Below are positions 9,515 through 21,032 of a DNA stretch of 64,000 bases, one piece after another. The DNA is from Limimaricola cinnabarinus. Lineage in GTDB: Bacteria > Pseudomonadota > Alphaproteobacteria > Rhodobacterales > Rhodobacteraceae. The stretch lies in the NCBI RefSeq assembly GCF_002723615.1, contig NZ_KZ304959.1, positions 53,146 through 117,145 of the forward strand, in the 5' to 3' direction. A model generated the notes under the pieces. The model worked only from the letters and a program-made list of their open reading frames with translations. It was not told the DNA's origin and ran no database searches. Both the position numbers and the translations under genes were made by a program. Each line of letters opens with the position of its first letter. Position 1 is the first letter of the stretch.

Positions 9515-10350
9515 GTGACGCTGCCCGTCTTTCTCGCGGTGATGCTCGCGGCCTTCCTGCATGCAAGCTGGAACGCCATGATCAAGCTCGGCGCCTCCAA
9601 GGTGGCGGGCATGGTGATCCTGGCGCTGGTGCAGGGCGTCATGGGGCTCGCCGTGGCGCTGACGCGGCCCTTTCCCGCGGCCGAGGTCTGGCCCTGGATC
9701 GCGGGCTCGGCCATCTGCCACGCCACCTACAACACCTTTCTCGCCTTCGCCTACGAGCATGGCGACCTGAGCCGAGTCTACCCGATCGCGCGGGGGGCTG
9801 CGCCGATGGCGGTGCTGGCGGCGAGCGCGCTGTTCCTGTCGGACGCGATCGAACCGATGTCGGTGGCGGGGGTGCTGGTGCTGGGGCTGGGCATCCTCGG
9901 CATGGCGCGCGGCGCGCTGGGCTCGGGCGAAAGCCGGCGGCTCATCCCCTATGCGCTGGGGCTGCGGCGGGGACTGCCGGTTACACGCTGGTCGACGGGC
10001 TCGGCGCGCGGGTCTCGGGCGACCCGGTGGCCTATGTCGGCTGGCTCTTCGTGGCGCAGGCGCTGCTGTTTCCGCCATTGGCCTTCGCCATGCGCGGGCG
10101 CGGGCTGCTGCGCGTCTCCGCGCGGGTCTGGGGGCAGGGGGCGGCGGCGGCGGTGGCCTCCTACGGCGCCTATGCCATCGCGGTCTGGGCGATGACGCTG
10201 GCGCCGATCGCGCTCGTGAGCGCGCTGCGCGAAAGCTCGATCCTTTTCGCCGTTCTGATCGGCTGGGCCGCCTTCGGCGACCGGATGGACCGCACCAAGG
10301 CGGTCTCGGCGGTGCTCATCGTCTCGGGCGTGGCGCTGACCCGGCTCTAG
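9515..10350 (+). pseudogene. EamA/DMT family permease, interrupted by a one-base frameshift
   Basis: Drug/metabolite-superfamily membrane protein, expected to have ten helices in about 279 residues. The N-terminal half reads in the frame of GTG 9515 (MTLPVFLAVMLAAFLHASWN) up to LIPYALG near 9960. Homologous sequence then continues one frame over, as AAAGTAGYTLVDGLGARVSG, to the TAG at 10350. Losing one base in the GGGG run at 9958-9961 explains this exactly: restoring it gives LIPYALGAAAGTAGYTLVDG. As written, the product would end in non-homologous sequence near 10195. A sequencing error, a recent mutation and slippage on the G run are all possible. The repeat pair at 9426 lies just upstream. 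Confidence 0.8.
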
Positions 10351-11042
10351 CCGTCCTTGCCGTGAATGAGCTGCTGCGCGGCGCCTGCGCAGATCAGGTA
10401 GGCCGAGGTGATGACGAGGCCCCAATGCGCCCAGCTCACCGGGTCGAAATCGACCCAGGCCGCCCAGCCCGCGAAAAAGGTCCAGGCCAGCGCCATCGGC
10501 AGCGACACCGCGCGCCAGCGCTTGGTGCGCACCGGGTGGATGAACTTCACCGGCAGGAACATCGCCACCGCCAGCACCACCACCAGCGCGAGGATGATCC
10601 AGAAATTGGGCGAAAGCGCGAAGAGCACCAGGACCAGCATGTTCCAGCAGCCGGGAAAGCCCTGGAAGGAGTTGTCCTTGGTCTTCATGCGGCTGTCGGC
10701 GAAATAGAGCGCCGAGGCGAAGGTGATGACGATGATCGCCAGCCAGCCGGTCCAGCCCGGCAGAAGCCCCGATTCGAACAGGGCAAAGGCGGGCACGAAG
10801 ACATAGGTGAGATAGTCGATGATCAGGTCCAGAAGCACGCCGTCGAAGATCGGCGCATTGCGCTTCACATCGTATTTGCGCGCCAATGGCCCGTCGACGC
10901 CATCGACCGCGAAGGCCACGACGAGCCACAGGAACATCATGCTCCAGTCGTCCTGCACCGCCTCCAGCATGGCGAGCATGGCAAAGACCGCGCCGGTGGC
11001 GGTGAAGAGATGGACCCCGAGGGCCTTGCGTGTGTCCGTCAT
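10347..11042 (-). CDS. pcs: Phosphatidylcholine synthase
   Basis: Condenses CDP-diacylglycerol with choline to give phosphatidylcholine in the inner membrane. It has 231 residues and about eight hydrophobic segments. The CDP-alcohol transferase signature is DG-x2-AR (50-55), then Gly68, Asp72 and Asp76. The 12-residue gap between AR and G is the spacing I associate with the Pcs branch rather than PgsA. It converges on, and slightly overlaps, the end of the EamA gene. Confidence 0.9.
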   Translation of the reverse strand: MTDTRKALGVHLFTATGAVFAMLAMLEAVQDDWSMMFLWLVVAFAVDGVDGPLARKYDVKRNAPIFDGVLLDLIIDYLTYVFVPAFALFESGLLPGWTGWLAIIVITFASALYFADSRMKTKDNSFQGFPGCWNMLVLVLFALSPNFWIILALVVVLAVAMFLPVKFIHPVRTKRWRAVSLPMALAWTFFAGWAAWVDFDPVSWAHWGLVITSAYLICAGAAQQLIHGKDG

Positions 11043-11087
11043 GCGTCCCTCTTGGCCGATCCCGTAACCATGTGCAACGCGCCAGCG

Positions 11088-11998
<911 letters not shown>

Positions 11999-12002
<4 letters not shown>

Positions 12003-12706
12003 GACAGCCAGCGCCGCATCTGCCGCTCGAACACCCCGGCGAAGAAGCCCATGAGATCCGTGGCCTGCGCCGGCGCGAAGCGGTTTTCGTCCGAAGCGCC
12101 CAGAAGCAGCATGCCGGGCAGGCGGCCGGGGCCGAAATCGAGCCTGAGGCAGGCCTCCGACAGGATGTCGGGCGCGCGCGCGCCGTAGGGCCCGGCCTCC
12201 TGCGGCTCCACCGCGCGCAGCGAAACCTGCCGGGGCGGCGCGTTGCGCCCCTGGGTCACGTAATCGGCGACAAAGCCCGGCTCGGCCACCGACAGCACGT
12301 CCGACAGCCGCGCGATGGCCGGGTCGTCCTCGGGGCTGGCGGTTTCGAGAACGAGGCGGACCACGTCGACCCGCAGCATGTCGGCCACCTCGCCGGACAG
12401 ATCCTGCAGGAAGGTTTCGAATCGGGTCGCATCCATCATCCGCAGCACCGCGCGGTGGATCTGGTTGGTCCCGGCGAGATTTTCGTAGGCGGCGGCGATC
12501 ACCGAGCGATGCGTGTCCTCGAGCCGATCGAGCCGGCCCTGCAGCCGCTCCATGGCGAGGCCGCGCAGATCGACGATGTTCGACCCCTTGGCCTCGGTAT
12601 CGGCGGTGACGAGGGCGCGCATGATCTCGGGGTCGTCGAGCAGGCGGGCGGGGTCCGCGAGGATGCGGTCGCGCAGCCCGTCATCGGTCTTGGGGTCGTC
12701 TGTCAT
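11999..12706 (-). CDS. DUF484 family protein
   Basis: GAF-like protein of unknown biochemical role, commonly found immediately upstream of xerC. It has 235 residues starting MTDDPKTDDGLRDRI. A coiled segment (ERLQGRLDRLEDTHRSVI) leads into a GAF-like domain with RVDVVRLVLE and PGMLLLGASDENRFAP. I chose ATG 12706 because upstream in-frame sequence to 13159 overlaps the aldolase gene and reads as shadow. It overlaps xerC by 4 bases. Confidence 0.85.
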
Positions 12707-12784
12707 CTGGGCGCATCCGGGCTGTCGTCTCGCGGGGATATTAGCAGCCGTGATGCGACGATGCGCCCCGGTGTGGCAAGAATG

Positions 12785-12822
12785 CGGCGGGGCGCGGCCC
12801 GGAAGGCACAGCCGCCCCGCCG
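12785..12822 (-). terminator. Candidate hairpin terminator after the aldolase gene
   Basis: CGGCGGGGCG (12785-12794) is complementary to CGCCCCGCCG (12813-12822). On the minus strand it lies just past the stop of the aldolase gene, but only a weak T tract (CATTCTTGC) follows, so termination may be partial. Confidence 0.4.
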
Positions 12823-12828
12823 AAAGGA

Positions 12829-13482
12829 TCAGACGATCTTCTGGCCGGTCGAGGCCCAGTCCTTGAGGAAGCTCTCGAGCCCCTTGTCGGTCAGCACGTG
12901 GTTGGCCATCGCCTTGATCACGGCGGCGGGGGCGGTCGCCACGTCGGCGCCGATCTTGGCGGCCTCGGACATGTGGTTGGCGTTGCGGATCGAGGCGGCG
13001 AGAATCTGCGTCTCGAAGCCGTAATTGTCGTAGATCTCGCGGATGTCGGCGATGAGCTCCATGCCGTCGAGGTTCAGGTCGTCGAGCCGGCCGATGAAGG
13101 GCGAGATGAAGGTCGCGCCCGCCTTGGCGGCGAGAAGCGCCTGGTTGGCCGAGAAGCACAGCGTGACGTTGACCATGCGGCCCTCGTCCGACAGCACCTT
13201 GCAGGCCTTGAGACCGTCCCAGGTCAGCGGCACCTTGATCGCGATGTTGTCGGCGATCTTGGCGAGCTCGCGGCCTTCGGCGATCATGTCCTCGGCGCCC
13301 GGCGCCACGGTCTCGGCCGAGACGGGGCCGTCGACGATGGAGCAGATCTCCTTGGTGACTTCCTTGATGTCGCGGCCCGACTTCATGATCAGCGACGGGT
13401 TGGTGGTCACGCCATCGACCATGCCCAGGTCGTTGAGCTCGCGGATCTGGTCGATTTCGGCGGTGTCGACGAAGAATTTCAT
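12829..13482 (-). CDS. fsa: Fructose-6-phosphate aldolase / small transaldolase
   Basis: Class I aldolase of the TalC/Fsa family: dihydroxyacetone or sedoheptulose-7-phosphate chemistry in the non-oxidative pentose phosphate pathway. It has 217 residues, the short-family length. It opens [20 protein letters not shown]; the TTNPSL motif lies at 26-31 and the Schiff-base lysine is Lys83 (IAIKVPLT). As no other transaldolase is visible here, it may serve as transaldolase. It is separated from priA by a 210-base divergent gap. Confidence 0.9.
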   Translation of the reverse strand: MKFFVDTAEIDQIRELNDLGMVDGVTTNPSLIMKSGRDIKEVTKEICSIVDGPVSAETVAPGAEDMIAEGRELAKIADNIAIKVPLTWDGLKACKVLSDEGRMVNVTLCFSANQALLAAKAGATFISPFIGRLDDLNLDGMELIADIREIYDNYGFETQILAASIRNANHMSEAAKIGADVATAPAAVIKAMANHVLTDKGLESFLKDWASTGQKIV

Positions 13483-13691
13483 GGGTCTCTCCCTGTCAGG
13501 TGGGGCGCGTCCCGGGGCGGGGCGCGGCGTCGCGCCCGGTCTAGCAAGAGCCGGGGCGGCAGAACAGCGTCTTTCCCTCACATGGGGTGCCGGGCCTCCC
13601 GCGTGAAGGATGAAGGCCCCGCTCTCTTGAAGCGGGCGGGCGCGCGGCGCATGTTGGCCTCTCCGCCGCGCCAGAGGATCGCCACCCGCCC

Positions 13692-15884
13692 ATGACATCG
13701 CCCCGCTTTCCGGAAGGCGCGCTGATCGGCGTGCTGACGACCCAGCCGCTCGACCGGGTGCTCGACTACCGCGCGCCGCCGGGGGGCTGCGCCGCCGGAG
13801 ACCATGTCGAGGTGCCGTTCGGGCCGCGCAAGGTCACCGGCGTGGTCTGGGGCGCGGGCGCGGGGGATTACGATCCCGCCAAGGTGAAATCCGCGATCCG
13901 CGTGCTCGACATCCCCGCGATGCGCGCGCCCATGCGCGAATTTCTCGGCCGCGTCGCCGATTACACGCTGACGCCGATGCCCGCGATGCTGCGGCTCGCC
14001 ACCCGCGCGCCGGGGCTCACGGACCCGCCGGGGATGCGCAAGATCTTTCGCCGCGGCCATGGCCAGCCCGGGCGGATGACGCCCGCGCGCGCGCGGGTGC
14101 TCGACCTGCTCGAAGAGCATGACGGCATGGGCTTCATGCTGGGCGAGCTGGCCGATCTCGCGGGCGTCGGCTCCTCGGTGGTCAAGGGGCTGGTGGCCTC
14201 GGGCGCCGTGGCCGAGGAGGAGGCGCCGCGCGACGTGCCATACCCCTCCCTCGACCCCGAGATGCCCGGCAAGGCGCTGACCGGCGATCAGGCCATGGCG
14301 GCGGCGCGGCTGCGCGAGGGCATCAAGGCCGGGCGCTACGGCACCACGCTTCTCAAGGGGGTCACCGGTTCGGGCAAGACCGAGGTCTATCTCGAAGCCG
14401 TCGCCGCCTGCCTGGCTGCGGGGCGGCAGGCGCTGGTGCTTTTGCCCGAGATCGCGCTGACGGCGGAGTTCCTCACCCGGGTCGAGGCGCGATTCGGCGC
14501 GAAACCGGCGGAATGGCATTCGGGCGTCACCACCACCGAGCGGCGGCGCTGCTGGAAGATGGTGGCCGAGAGCGGCGCGCAGCTCGTCGTGGGCGCGCGC
14601 TCGGCGCTGTTTCTGCCCTTCGCCGATCTCGGTCTCATCGTCGTCGACGAGGAGCACGACACCTCCTACAAGCAGGAGGACGGGGTGCTTTACAACGCGC
14701 GCGACATGGCGGTGCTGCGGGCGTCCTTGGAAAAGGCGCAGGTGGTGCTGGCCTCGGCTACGCCGAGCCTTGAAAGCTGGGTCAACGTGCAGGCGGGCAA
14801 ATATGCTCGCGTCGATCTCGAAAGCCGCTTCGGCCCCGCCGTGATGCCCGAGATGCGCGCGATCGACATGCGCGGCGAGGAGGTGCCCTCGGGCTCGTGG
14901 ATCTCGCCCAGCCTCAAGGGCGCGGTGCGCGAGCGGCTGGAGCGCGGCGAGCAGTCGCTCCTGTTTCTCAACCGGCGCGGCTATGCGCCGCTGACGCTGT
15001 GCCGCGCCTGCGGCCACCAGATCGGCTGCAAGCACTGCGACGCGCGCATGGTCGAGCACCGCTTTCTCAAGCGGCTGATGTGCCACCAATGCGGCGAGAC
15101 CGCGCCGATGCCCGAGACCTGTCCCAATTGCGAGGTGACGGGCAAGCTCGCCGCCGTGGGGCCGGGGGTGGAGCGGATCACAGAAGAGGCGCAGGCGCTG
15201 TTTCCCGATGCTCGCGTGACGGTGCTCTCATCGGATCTCTTCGGCTCGGCCCGGGCACTCAAGGCGCGGATCTTGGAGATCGCCGAAGGCGCGGCGGATA
15301 TCGTGGTCGGCACGCAGCTCGTCGCCAAGGGGCACAACTTTCCCAAGCTGACGCTGGTGGGGGTGATCGACAGCGATCTGGGGCTTCAGGGCTCGGATTT
15401 GCGCGCCGCCGAGCGGACGTTTCAGCTGATGCGGCAGGTGGCGGGGCGCGCAGGCCGCGCGGAGGCGCGTGGAACGGCATTGCTGCAAAGCTTCCAGCCC
15501 GAGCATCCGGTGATCCGCGCGATTCTCTCGGGCGACGAGGAGGGGTTCTGGGCCGCCGAGGCGGCGGCGCGGCGGGCGGCGGGCGTGCCGCCCTATGGGC
15601 GCATGGCCGGGATCGTGATTTCCTCCCCGGACATGCAGGCCGCCTTCGATCTCGGCAACCGGCTGGCGCGGCTCGACGCGCCGCTCAGACGCATTGGCGC
15701 GCAGCTCTTCGGCCCCGCGCCCGCGCCCATCGCGCGGGTGCGCGGGCGGCACCGGGTGCGGCTTCTGGTCAAGGCCGAGAAGACGGCACCCCTGCAGGCG
15801 GCGCTGGCCGAATGGGCGGCGCAGCTGCGGCTGCCCGCCAATCTGCGGCTCGCCATCGACATCGATCCGCAGAGCTTTCTCTAG
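13692..15884 (+). CDS. priA: Primosomal replication protein N' (PriA helicase)
   Basis: Superfamily 2 DNA helicase that restarts stalled replication forks. It has 730 residues: a 3'-end-binding N-terminal domain, Walker A GVTGSGKT (223-230), Walker B DEEHD (319-323), and a zinc-binding insertion beginning at Cys437 with four CxxC pairs (CRAC, CKHC, CHQC, CPNC). The helicase C motifs [10 protein letters not shown] and [10 protein letters not shown] follow. All expected parts are present. Confidence 0.97.
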   Translation: MTSPRFPEGALIGVLTTQPLDRVLDYRAPPGGCAAGDHVEVPFGPRKVTGVVWGAGAGDYDPAKVKSAIRVLDIPAMRAPMREFLGRVADYTLTPMPAMLRLATRAPGLTDPPGMRKIFRRGHGQPGRMTPARARVLDLLEEHDGMGFMLGELADLAGVGSSVVKGLVASGAVAEEEAPRDVPYPSLDPEMPGKALTGDQAMAAARLREGIKAGRYGTTLLKGVTGSGKTEVYLEAVAACLAAGRQALVLLPEIALTAEFLTRVEARFGAKPAEWHSGVTTTERRRCWKMVAESGAQLVVGARSALFLPFADLGLIVVDEEHDTSYKQEDGVLYNARDMAVLRASLEKAQVVLASATPSLESWVNVQAGKYARVDLESRFGPAVMPEMRAIDMRGEEVPSGSWISPSLKGAVRERLERGEQSLLFLNRRGYAPLTLCRACGHQIGCKHCDARMVEHRFLKRLMCHQCGETAPMPETCPNCEVTGKLAAVGPGVERITEEAQALFPDARVTVLSSDLFGSARALKARILEIAEGAADIVVGTQLVAKGHNFPKLTLVGVIDSDLGLQGSDLRAAERTFQLMRQVAGRAGRAEARGTALLQSFQPEHPVIRAILSGDEEGFWAAEAAARRAAGVPPYGRMAGIVISSPDMQAAFDLGNRLARLDAPLRRIGAQLFGPAPAPIARVRGRHRVRLLVKAEKTAPLQAALAEWAAQLRLPANLRLAIDIDPQSFL

Positions 15885-15996
15885 GCGGATCGCGGCCGAG
15901 GCCCGAAAACGACCCGCGCATGTCGCGGGCGGGCCCGACCGGGCCGCCTGATTCGGCCCAGCCTGATCGAAAGGGGCCGGGCAGCGGAGGCGCGCC

Positions 15997-16422
15997 ATGG
16001 AGATGTCGGAAGCGACGGGCTGGAGCGGCGCGCGGGCGGCGCGGGGCTTTTCGGTCGATGCGGCGAGCCTGCCGCTGGAGGGCGGGGTCGACCCGGATTT
16101 CGGCACGGTGCGCTGGCGCACGCTGGTCTCCTCGGACCGCACGCCCTCCGAGGCGTTGACGCTGGGGCTGGCCGAGTTCGCGCCGCGGGGCACGCTGCTG
16201 CCGCACCGCCATGGCCCGGCCGAGTTCTATCTCGGGCTGGACGGGGCGGGCATCGTCACCATCGACGGCGTGCCGCATCCGATCGGGCCGGGCATCGCGG
16301 TGTTCATCCCTAGCGAGGCCGAGCATGGCGTGGTGGCCGGGGCGGAGGGGCTGCGCTTTGCCTACGGCTTTCCGACCGCGCGCTTTGCCGAGGTGGATTA
16401 CAGATTTTCGCAGGCCGGATGA
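15997..16422 (+). CDS. Single-domain cupin protein
   Basis: Small beta-barrel protein of unknown substrate. It has 141 residues. Cupin motif 1 is intact (His70, His72 and Glu76 in LPHRHGPAEFYLG) and motif 2 keeps His110 (SEAEHGV), so it probably binds one metal ion. The start at ATG 15997 follows GGAGG by 7 bases. It is followed by an MFS permease 44 bases away, and the two may be co-transcribed. The cupin fold covers dioxygenases, isomerases and lyases, so no reaction is assigned. Confidence 0.75.
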   Translation: MEMSEATGWSGARAARGFSVDAASLPLEGGVDPDFGTVRWRTLVSSDRTPSEALTLGLAEFAPRGTLLPHRHGPAEFYLGLDGAGIVTIDGVPHPIGPGIAVFIPSEAEHGVVAGAEGLRFAYGFPTARFAEVDYRFSQAG

Positions 16423-16466
16423 CGCGACGTCTCGCCATGCGGGCAAGAGCGGCGTAATGCTTGCGC

Positions 16467-17705
16467 ATGACACGTAATCCGATGCCGCTCTCCGAGGCCC
16501 GGACCCTGCCGATCTGGCGCAGGCCGACCACACTCCTCTTCCTGATGGCGATGGCCATGCCGGTGGCCTTCGCCACCTGGTCGGCGCTCCTGAACAACTT
16601 CGTCATCGAGGCGGCGGGCTTCGACGGCTCGGATATCGGCTGGCTGCACACGGTGCGCGAGATCCCCGGTTTTCTCGCCATCGGCGTCATCGCGATCCTG
16701 TTGTTCGTGCGCGAGCAGAGCCTCGCGCTGATCTCGCTCGGCCTTCTGGGCGTCGCCACGGCGCTCACCGCGCAGTTCCCGAGCATGGGCGGCATCCTGA
16801 CCATCACCATGCTCTCCTCGATCGGCTTTCACTACTACGAGACGGTGAACCAGTCCTTGCAGCTGCAATGGCTGCCCAAGGAGCGCGCGCCGCAGATGCT
16901 GGGCTGGCTGGTCTCGGCCGGGGCAGGGGCGACGCTCATCGCCTATCTCGCCATCGTGCTGACATGGGAGGCCTTCGACCTCTCCTACAGCTTCGTCTAC
17001 ATGCTCTCGGGCGGGTTCTGCGCCGTCGTCGCGCTGTGGTGCTGGCTGGCCTTCCCGGCCTTTCGCGCGCCGCATCCGCAGACCAAGAGCTTCGTGCTGC
17101 GCCGCCGCTACTGGCTCTACTACGCGCTGCAGTTCATGTCGGGCGCCCGGCGGCAGATCTTCGTGGTCTTCGCGGGCTTCATGATGGTCGAGAAGTTCGG
17201 CTACGACGTGCACGAGGTCACGGCGCTGTTCCTGATCACGCTGCTGACCAACATCTTTGCCGCGCCGCTTCTGGGCCGCGCCGTCGCCCGCTGGGGCGAG
17301 AAAAAGGCGCTGGCGGTGGAGTATTTCGGGCTGATCCTCGTCTTTCTGAGCTATGGCGGGCTCTACTGGTTCGGCTGGGGCGTCGCGGTGGCCGCCGGGC
17401 TCTACGTGATCGACAACATCTTCTTCGCGCTGGCTTTGGCGCTGAAGACCTATTTCCAGAAGATCGCCGATCCGGGCGACATCGCGCCCACCGCCGCCGT
17501 GGCCTTCACCATCAACCACATCGCCGCCGTCTTCCTGCCCGCGCTGCTGGGCTATCTGTGGCTCGTGGCTCCCGACGCGGTCTTCGTGCTGGCCGCCGCC
17601 ATGGCGGGGCTGTCGCTGGCGCTGGCGCTGATGATCCCGCGCCACCCCGCGCCGGGCTTCGAGACCGTGTTCGCGGGCCGCGCGCTTCCGCTCGCCGCCG
17701 AGTAG
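16467..17705 (+). CDS. MFS transporter
   Basis: Integral membrane permease of the major facilitator superfamily with about 412 residues and 11-12 hydrophobic segments. The first is [20 protein letters not shown], and a central basic loop ([15 protein letters not shown]) divides the two halves. ATG 16467 and an in-frame TTG two codons upstream are both possible starts; neither has a good ribosome site. The substrate cannot be inferred. Confidence 0.75.
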   Translation: MTRNPMPLSEARTLPIWRRPTTLLFLMAMAMPVAFATWSALLNNFVIEAAGFDGSDIGWLHTVREIPGFLAIGVIAILLFVREQSLALISLGLLGVATALTAQFPSMGGILTITMLSSIGFHYYETVNQSLQLQWLPKERAPQMLGWLVSAGAGATLIAYLAIVLTWEAFDLSYSFVYMLSGGFCAVVALWCWLAFPAFRAPHPQTKSFVLRRRYWLYYALQFMSGARRQIFVVFAGFMMVEKFGYDVHEVTALFLITLLTNIFAAPLLGRAVARWGEKKALAVEYFGLILVFLSYGGLYWFGWGVAVAAGLYVIDNIFFALALALKTYFQKIADPGDIAPTAAVAFTINHIAAVFLPALLGYLWLVAPDAVFVLAAAMAGLSLALALMIPRHPAPGFETVFAGRALPLAAE

Positions 17706-17761
17706 CGTTCGGCGGCCTGCATGCCTATATGCCGGACAAACGCCTCGAAAGGAGTTCCGAG

Positions 17762-18412
17762 ATGTTCGGACCGAGTTCCAGCAAGACCGAGATGGTCACC
17801 CCCGAAAACGCGCTGCCCGGCCGGTCGCAGCCGATCCCGACCGCCAGAGAGCACAGCGTGCTCGGCACGACGCTCGACCCGGAGGCCCCCGAGGGCTTCG
17901 AGGTCGCGATGTTCGGCATGGGCTGCTTCTGGGGCGTCGAGCGGATGTTCTGGACGCTGCCGGGCGTGCATTCGACCATGGTCGGCTATGCGGGCGGCTA
18001 CACCCCGAACCCGACCTATGAGGAGGTCTGCACCGGCAAGACCGGGCATAACGAGGTGGTGCGCGTGATCTACGATCCGGCCAGGACCTCTTATGACGAC
18101 CTGCTCCGCGTGTTCTGGGAGAACCACGACCCGACCCAGGGGATGCGGCAGGGCAACGACCGCGGCACGCAGTACCGCTCGGGGATCTATACCTTCAGCG
18201 AGCTGCAGAAGCAGGCGGCCGAAGCCTCGCGCGAGGCTTTCTCGCCGCGGCTGACCGGCGCGGGCTACGGCGCGATCACCACCGAGATCGTCGATGCGCC
18301 CGCCTTCTACATGGCCGAGGATTACCACCAGCAATATCTCGACAAGAACCCCTCGGGCTATTGCGGCATCGGCGGCACGGGCGTGACCTGCCCGATCGGC
18401 GTCGGCGTCTGA
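17762..18412 (+). CDS. msrA: Peptide methionine (S)-S-oxide reductase MsrA
   Basis: Reduces methionine-S-sulfoxide in proteins, repairing oxidative damage. It has 216 residues. The catalytic motif GCFWG gives Cys55, and recycling cysteines Cys201 and Cys210 lie near the C-terminus (GYCGIGG...TCPIG), the E. coli MsrA arrangement. [11 protein letters not shown] and [11 protein letters not shown] are family marks. A ribosome site AAAGGAG precedes ATG 17762. A weak hairpin follows the stop. Confidence 0.96.
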   Translation: MFGPSSSKTEMVTPENALPGRSQPIPTAREHSVLGTTLDPEAPEGFEVAMFGMGCFWGVERMFWTLPGVHSTMVGYAGGYTPNPTYEEVCTGKTGHNEVVRVIYDPARTSYDDLLRVFWENHDPTQGMRQGNDRGTQYRSGIYTFSELQKQAAEASREAFSPRLTGAGYGAITTEIVDAPAFYMAEDYHQQYLDKNPSGYCGIGGTGVTCPIGVGV

Positions 18413-18438
18413 CAGCCCGCCGAAATGGATGAGACGAC

Positions 18439-18461
18439 GGGGGCGGCGATTGACCGCCCCC
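18439..18461 (+). terminator. Hairpin after msrA
   Basis: GGGGGCGG pairs with CCGCCCCC around CGATTGA, followed by TTCGCTTG. The T tract is short, so termination strength is uncertain. Confidence 0.45.
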
Positions 18462-18511
18462 TTCGCTTGCGCCTATGCCGCGCGGCAGGCCCTTTGCCCC
18501 GGAGAACCTCG

Positions 18512-19384
18512 ATGCCCGTCTATACCGCGATCACCCAGCTCGACGACCAGCGCCGCGGCGAGGTGCTGTCCGAGGCGCTCGAGGAGCTCGACCCCGCGCC
18601 CTACGGCACCGGCGTGTTCGAGATCGAGGACGGCTCGGGCCTCTACGAGGTCACCGCCTATTTCGAGGAGACGCCCGACGCCGTGGCGCTCGACCTGCTG
18701 GCGGCGAGCCATGGCGCGGGCGGCTTTCTGGTTTCCGAGGTGCCCGACGAGGACTGGGTCGCCAAGGTGCGGCGCGAGCTGGCCCCGGTCGAGGCGGGGC
18801 GCTTCTTCGTTCATGGCAGCCATGACGCCGACAAGGTGCCGGACGACCGGATTCCGCTGCTGATCGAGGCGGCGATGGCCTTCGGCACCGGGCATCACGG
18901 CACCACGCTGGGCTGTCTCAAGGCGCTCGACGCGCTGGCCACGCAAGGCGCGATGCCCGCGCGCGTGGCCGATATCGGCTGCGGCACGGCGGTGCTGGCG
19001 ATGGCGGCGGCAAGGGTCTGGCCCGAGGCGCGGGTGATGGCCTCGGACATCGACGCGGTGGCGGTGGAGGTGGCCGAGGCCAATCTCGCCGCCAACGGCA
19101 TGGCGGGGCAGGTGGAATGCCTCGAGGCGGCGGGCTTCGAGCACGCGGCGCTGGAGGCGGCGGCCCCCTTCGATCTCGTCTTCGCCAACATCCTCAAGGG
19201 GCCGCTGGTGGCGCTGGCGCCCGAGATGGCGGCCAAGGTGGCGAAGGACGGCCATGTGATCCTGTCGGGCCTCCTCAACGAGCAGGCCGATGCGGTCGAG
19301 GCGGCCTATGTGGCGCGCGGCTTTGCGCGCGCGGCGCGCGACAGCCACGGCGAATGGACCACGCTCGTCATGCGGCGCGGCTGA
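18512..19384 (+). CDS. prmA: Ribosomal protein L11 methyltransferase
   Basis: SAM-dependent enzyme that trimethylates ribosomal protein L11. It has 290 residues. The linker AMAFGTGHHGTTLGCLKALD precedes the SAM-binding glycine loop VADIGCGTAVLAMAAA, and FANILKGPL is the substrate-side motif. The ATG at 18512 (MPVYTAITQLDDQ) gives the normal length; the open frame upstream is not protein-like. Confidence 0.93.
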   Translation: MPVYTAITQLDDQRRGEVLSEALEELDPAPYGTGVFEIEDGSGLYEVTAYFEETPDAVALDLLAASHGAGGFLVSEVPDEDWVAKVRRELAPVEAGRFFVHGSHDADKVPDDRIPLLIEAAMAFGTGHHGTTLGCLKALDALATQGAMPARVADIGCGTAVLAMAAARVWPEARVMASDIDAVAVEVAEANLAANGMAGQVECLEAAGFEHAALEAAAPFDLVFANILKGPLVALAPEMAAKVAKDGHVILSGLLNEQADAVEAAYVARGFARAARDSHGEWTTLVMRRG

Positions 19385-19516
19385 TCGGGCCACATGGCGC
19401 AAAAGGGGCGGGCGACACGGTTTTGCCGGAAATCGCCCGATTTGCCACATTTGTGCCATGTTCCGGCGATAGTGCTGACACCGTGAGGTGGGGGCACCTT
19501 GCCAGGACCGTTCGCC

Positions 19517-19867
19517 ATGTTTCGTGTTTCGTCGAGCTTCGAATCCCGTCTTCTCCAGATCGAGAACCGGAATCGCCGCCTCTCAAAGGGCGCGGTGCGA
19601 TACGTTCTCGATGACGGTCTCGTGGTGCTGCTGCCGCGCGCGCGGCGGGGGGCCGGTCCGGCCTTCGCCCTTGCCCTGCTTCTCCCGATCCTCGCCGCCC
19701 TCGGGGCCAAGAGCTTCCTTCTCGCCCGCTTGGATGCACAGGCCCTGGCCGAGCTGCTGACGCGGCTCGAGGCCTTGGGCGCGCCGGGCCGGGCGCTGGG
19801 CTGGCTGATGCAGCCCGAGCCGGTGACCGCGGCGCTCGGCTCCATGCTGGCGGGGCTTCTCGGCTGA
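19517..19867 (+). CDS. Conserved-looking small membrane protein, function unknown
   Basis: A 116-residue protein starting MFRVSSSFESRLLQIENRNR. A basic N-terminal part with RYVLDDGLVVLLPRARR leads to one clear hydrophobic segment (AFALALLLPILAALGAKSFLL, about 55-75) and a leucine/alanine-rich tail. I recall similar short proteins in other Rhodobacterales but cannot name a family. TTG 19499 is an alternative start. It converges on prs. Confidence 0.6.
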   Translation: MFRVSSSFESRLLQIENRNRRLSKGAVRYVLDDGLVVLLPRARRGAGPAFALALLLPILAALGAKSFLLARLDAQALAELLTRLEALGAPGRALGWLMQPEPVTAALGSMLAGLLG

Positions 19868-19888
19868 GACCCCCGCCAGACCCGCGGC

Positions 19889-20908
19889 TCAGTCGGCCGC
19901 GTACATGCCCTCGTAGATCGGCGTCAGCGTCTCGTGCTCGAACAGCGAGCTGACGGAGGTGCCGTGCCAGATGTTGAGGATCGCCTGCGCGAACATTGGT
20001 GCGGTCGGCACGATGCGGATGTTGGGCGCGTTCTTCACCGCGTCGGTCGGTTCGATCGAATCGGTGATCACCAGCGATTTCATCACCGATTTCTCGATCC
20101 GGCTCACCGCCGGGCCGGACAGCACGCCATGGGTGATGTAGCTGTGCACCTCGGTGGCGCCCGCCTCCATCAGCGTCTCGGCCGCCTTGCACAAAGTGCC
20201 GGCGGTGTCGCAGATGTCGTCGACGATGATGCAGGCCTTGCCCGACACGTCGCCGATCACCGTCATCTCGGCCACTTCGCCGGCCTTTTCGCGGCGCTTG
20301 TCGACGATGGCGAGCGGCGCGCCGATGCGCTTGGCCAGCTCGCGCGCGCGCGCCACGCCGCCGACATCGGGGCTGACCACCATCACGTCGTTGCGGCGAT
20401 CCTTGAAGTGATGCGCCACGTCGAGCGCGAAGATCGGCGCGGCGTAGAGGTTGTCGACGGGGATGTCGAAGAAGCCCTGGATCTGGGCGGCGTGCAGATC
20501 CATGGTCAGCACCCGCTCGATCCCGGCCTCGGCAATGAGGTTGGCGACGAGCTTGGCCGAGATCGGCGTGCGCGCCTTGGCGCGGCGGTCCTGCCGCGCA
20601 TAGCCGAAATAGGGAATCACGGCGGTGATCCGCTGGGCCGAGGAGCGGCGCAGCGCGTCGGCCATGATCAGCAGCTCCATCAGGTTGTCATTGGCCGGGT
20701 TCGAGGTCGGCTGGATGATGAACATGTCCTCGCCGCGGACGTTCTCGTAGACCTCGACGAAGATCTCCTGATCGTTGAACCGCTCGATCCGGGCGTCGAC
20801 GAGGCCGACATTCATGCCGCGGTGCATCGACATGCGGCGGGCGACCGCATGGGCGAGAGGTTGGTTGGCGTTACCGGCGATCAGCTTCGGCTCGTTCAGG
20901 GTGGGCAT
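19889..20908 (-). CDS. prs: Ribose-phosphate pyrophosphokinase
   Basis: Makes PRPP from ribose 5-phosphate and ATP for nucleotide, histidine and tryptophan synthesis. It has 339 residues. The metal/ribose motif [13 protein letters not shown] lies near 135-147, and the PRPP loop [13 protein letters not shown] at 227-239. [18 protein letters not shown] and [17 protein letters not shown] are class I signatures. The length runs slightly above the usual 310-320 because of C-terminal additions, as in other alphaproteobacteria. Confidence 0.96.
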   Translation of the reverse strand: MPTLNEPKLIAGNANQPLAHAVARRMSMHRGMNVGLVDARIERFNDQEIFVEVYENVRGEDMFIIQPTSNPANDNLMELLIMADALRRSSAQRITAVIPYFGYARQDRRAKARTPISAKLVANLIAEAGIERVLTMDLHAAQIQGFFDIPVDNLYAAPIFALDVAHHFKDRRNDVMVVSPDVGGVARARELAKRIGAPLAIVDKRREKAGEVAEMTVIGDVSGKACIIVDDICDTAGTLCKAAETLMEAGATEVHSYITHGVLSGPAVSRIEKSVMKSLVITDSIEPTDAVKNAPNIRIVPTAPMFAQAILNIWHGTSVSSLFEHETLTPIYEGMYAAD

Positions 20909-21032
20909 CAAGCGGCATCCTTGGCAGGCTTGGGCGCCCCGGGGCGGGGCGGTGCGGAGATTGACACCGCCTAGCACAGCCCTAGCATGGCGCAAACCTG
21001 CCCGATGGGCTGGAAGGCATGGGAGGGCGTGC

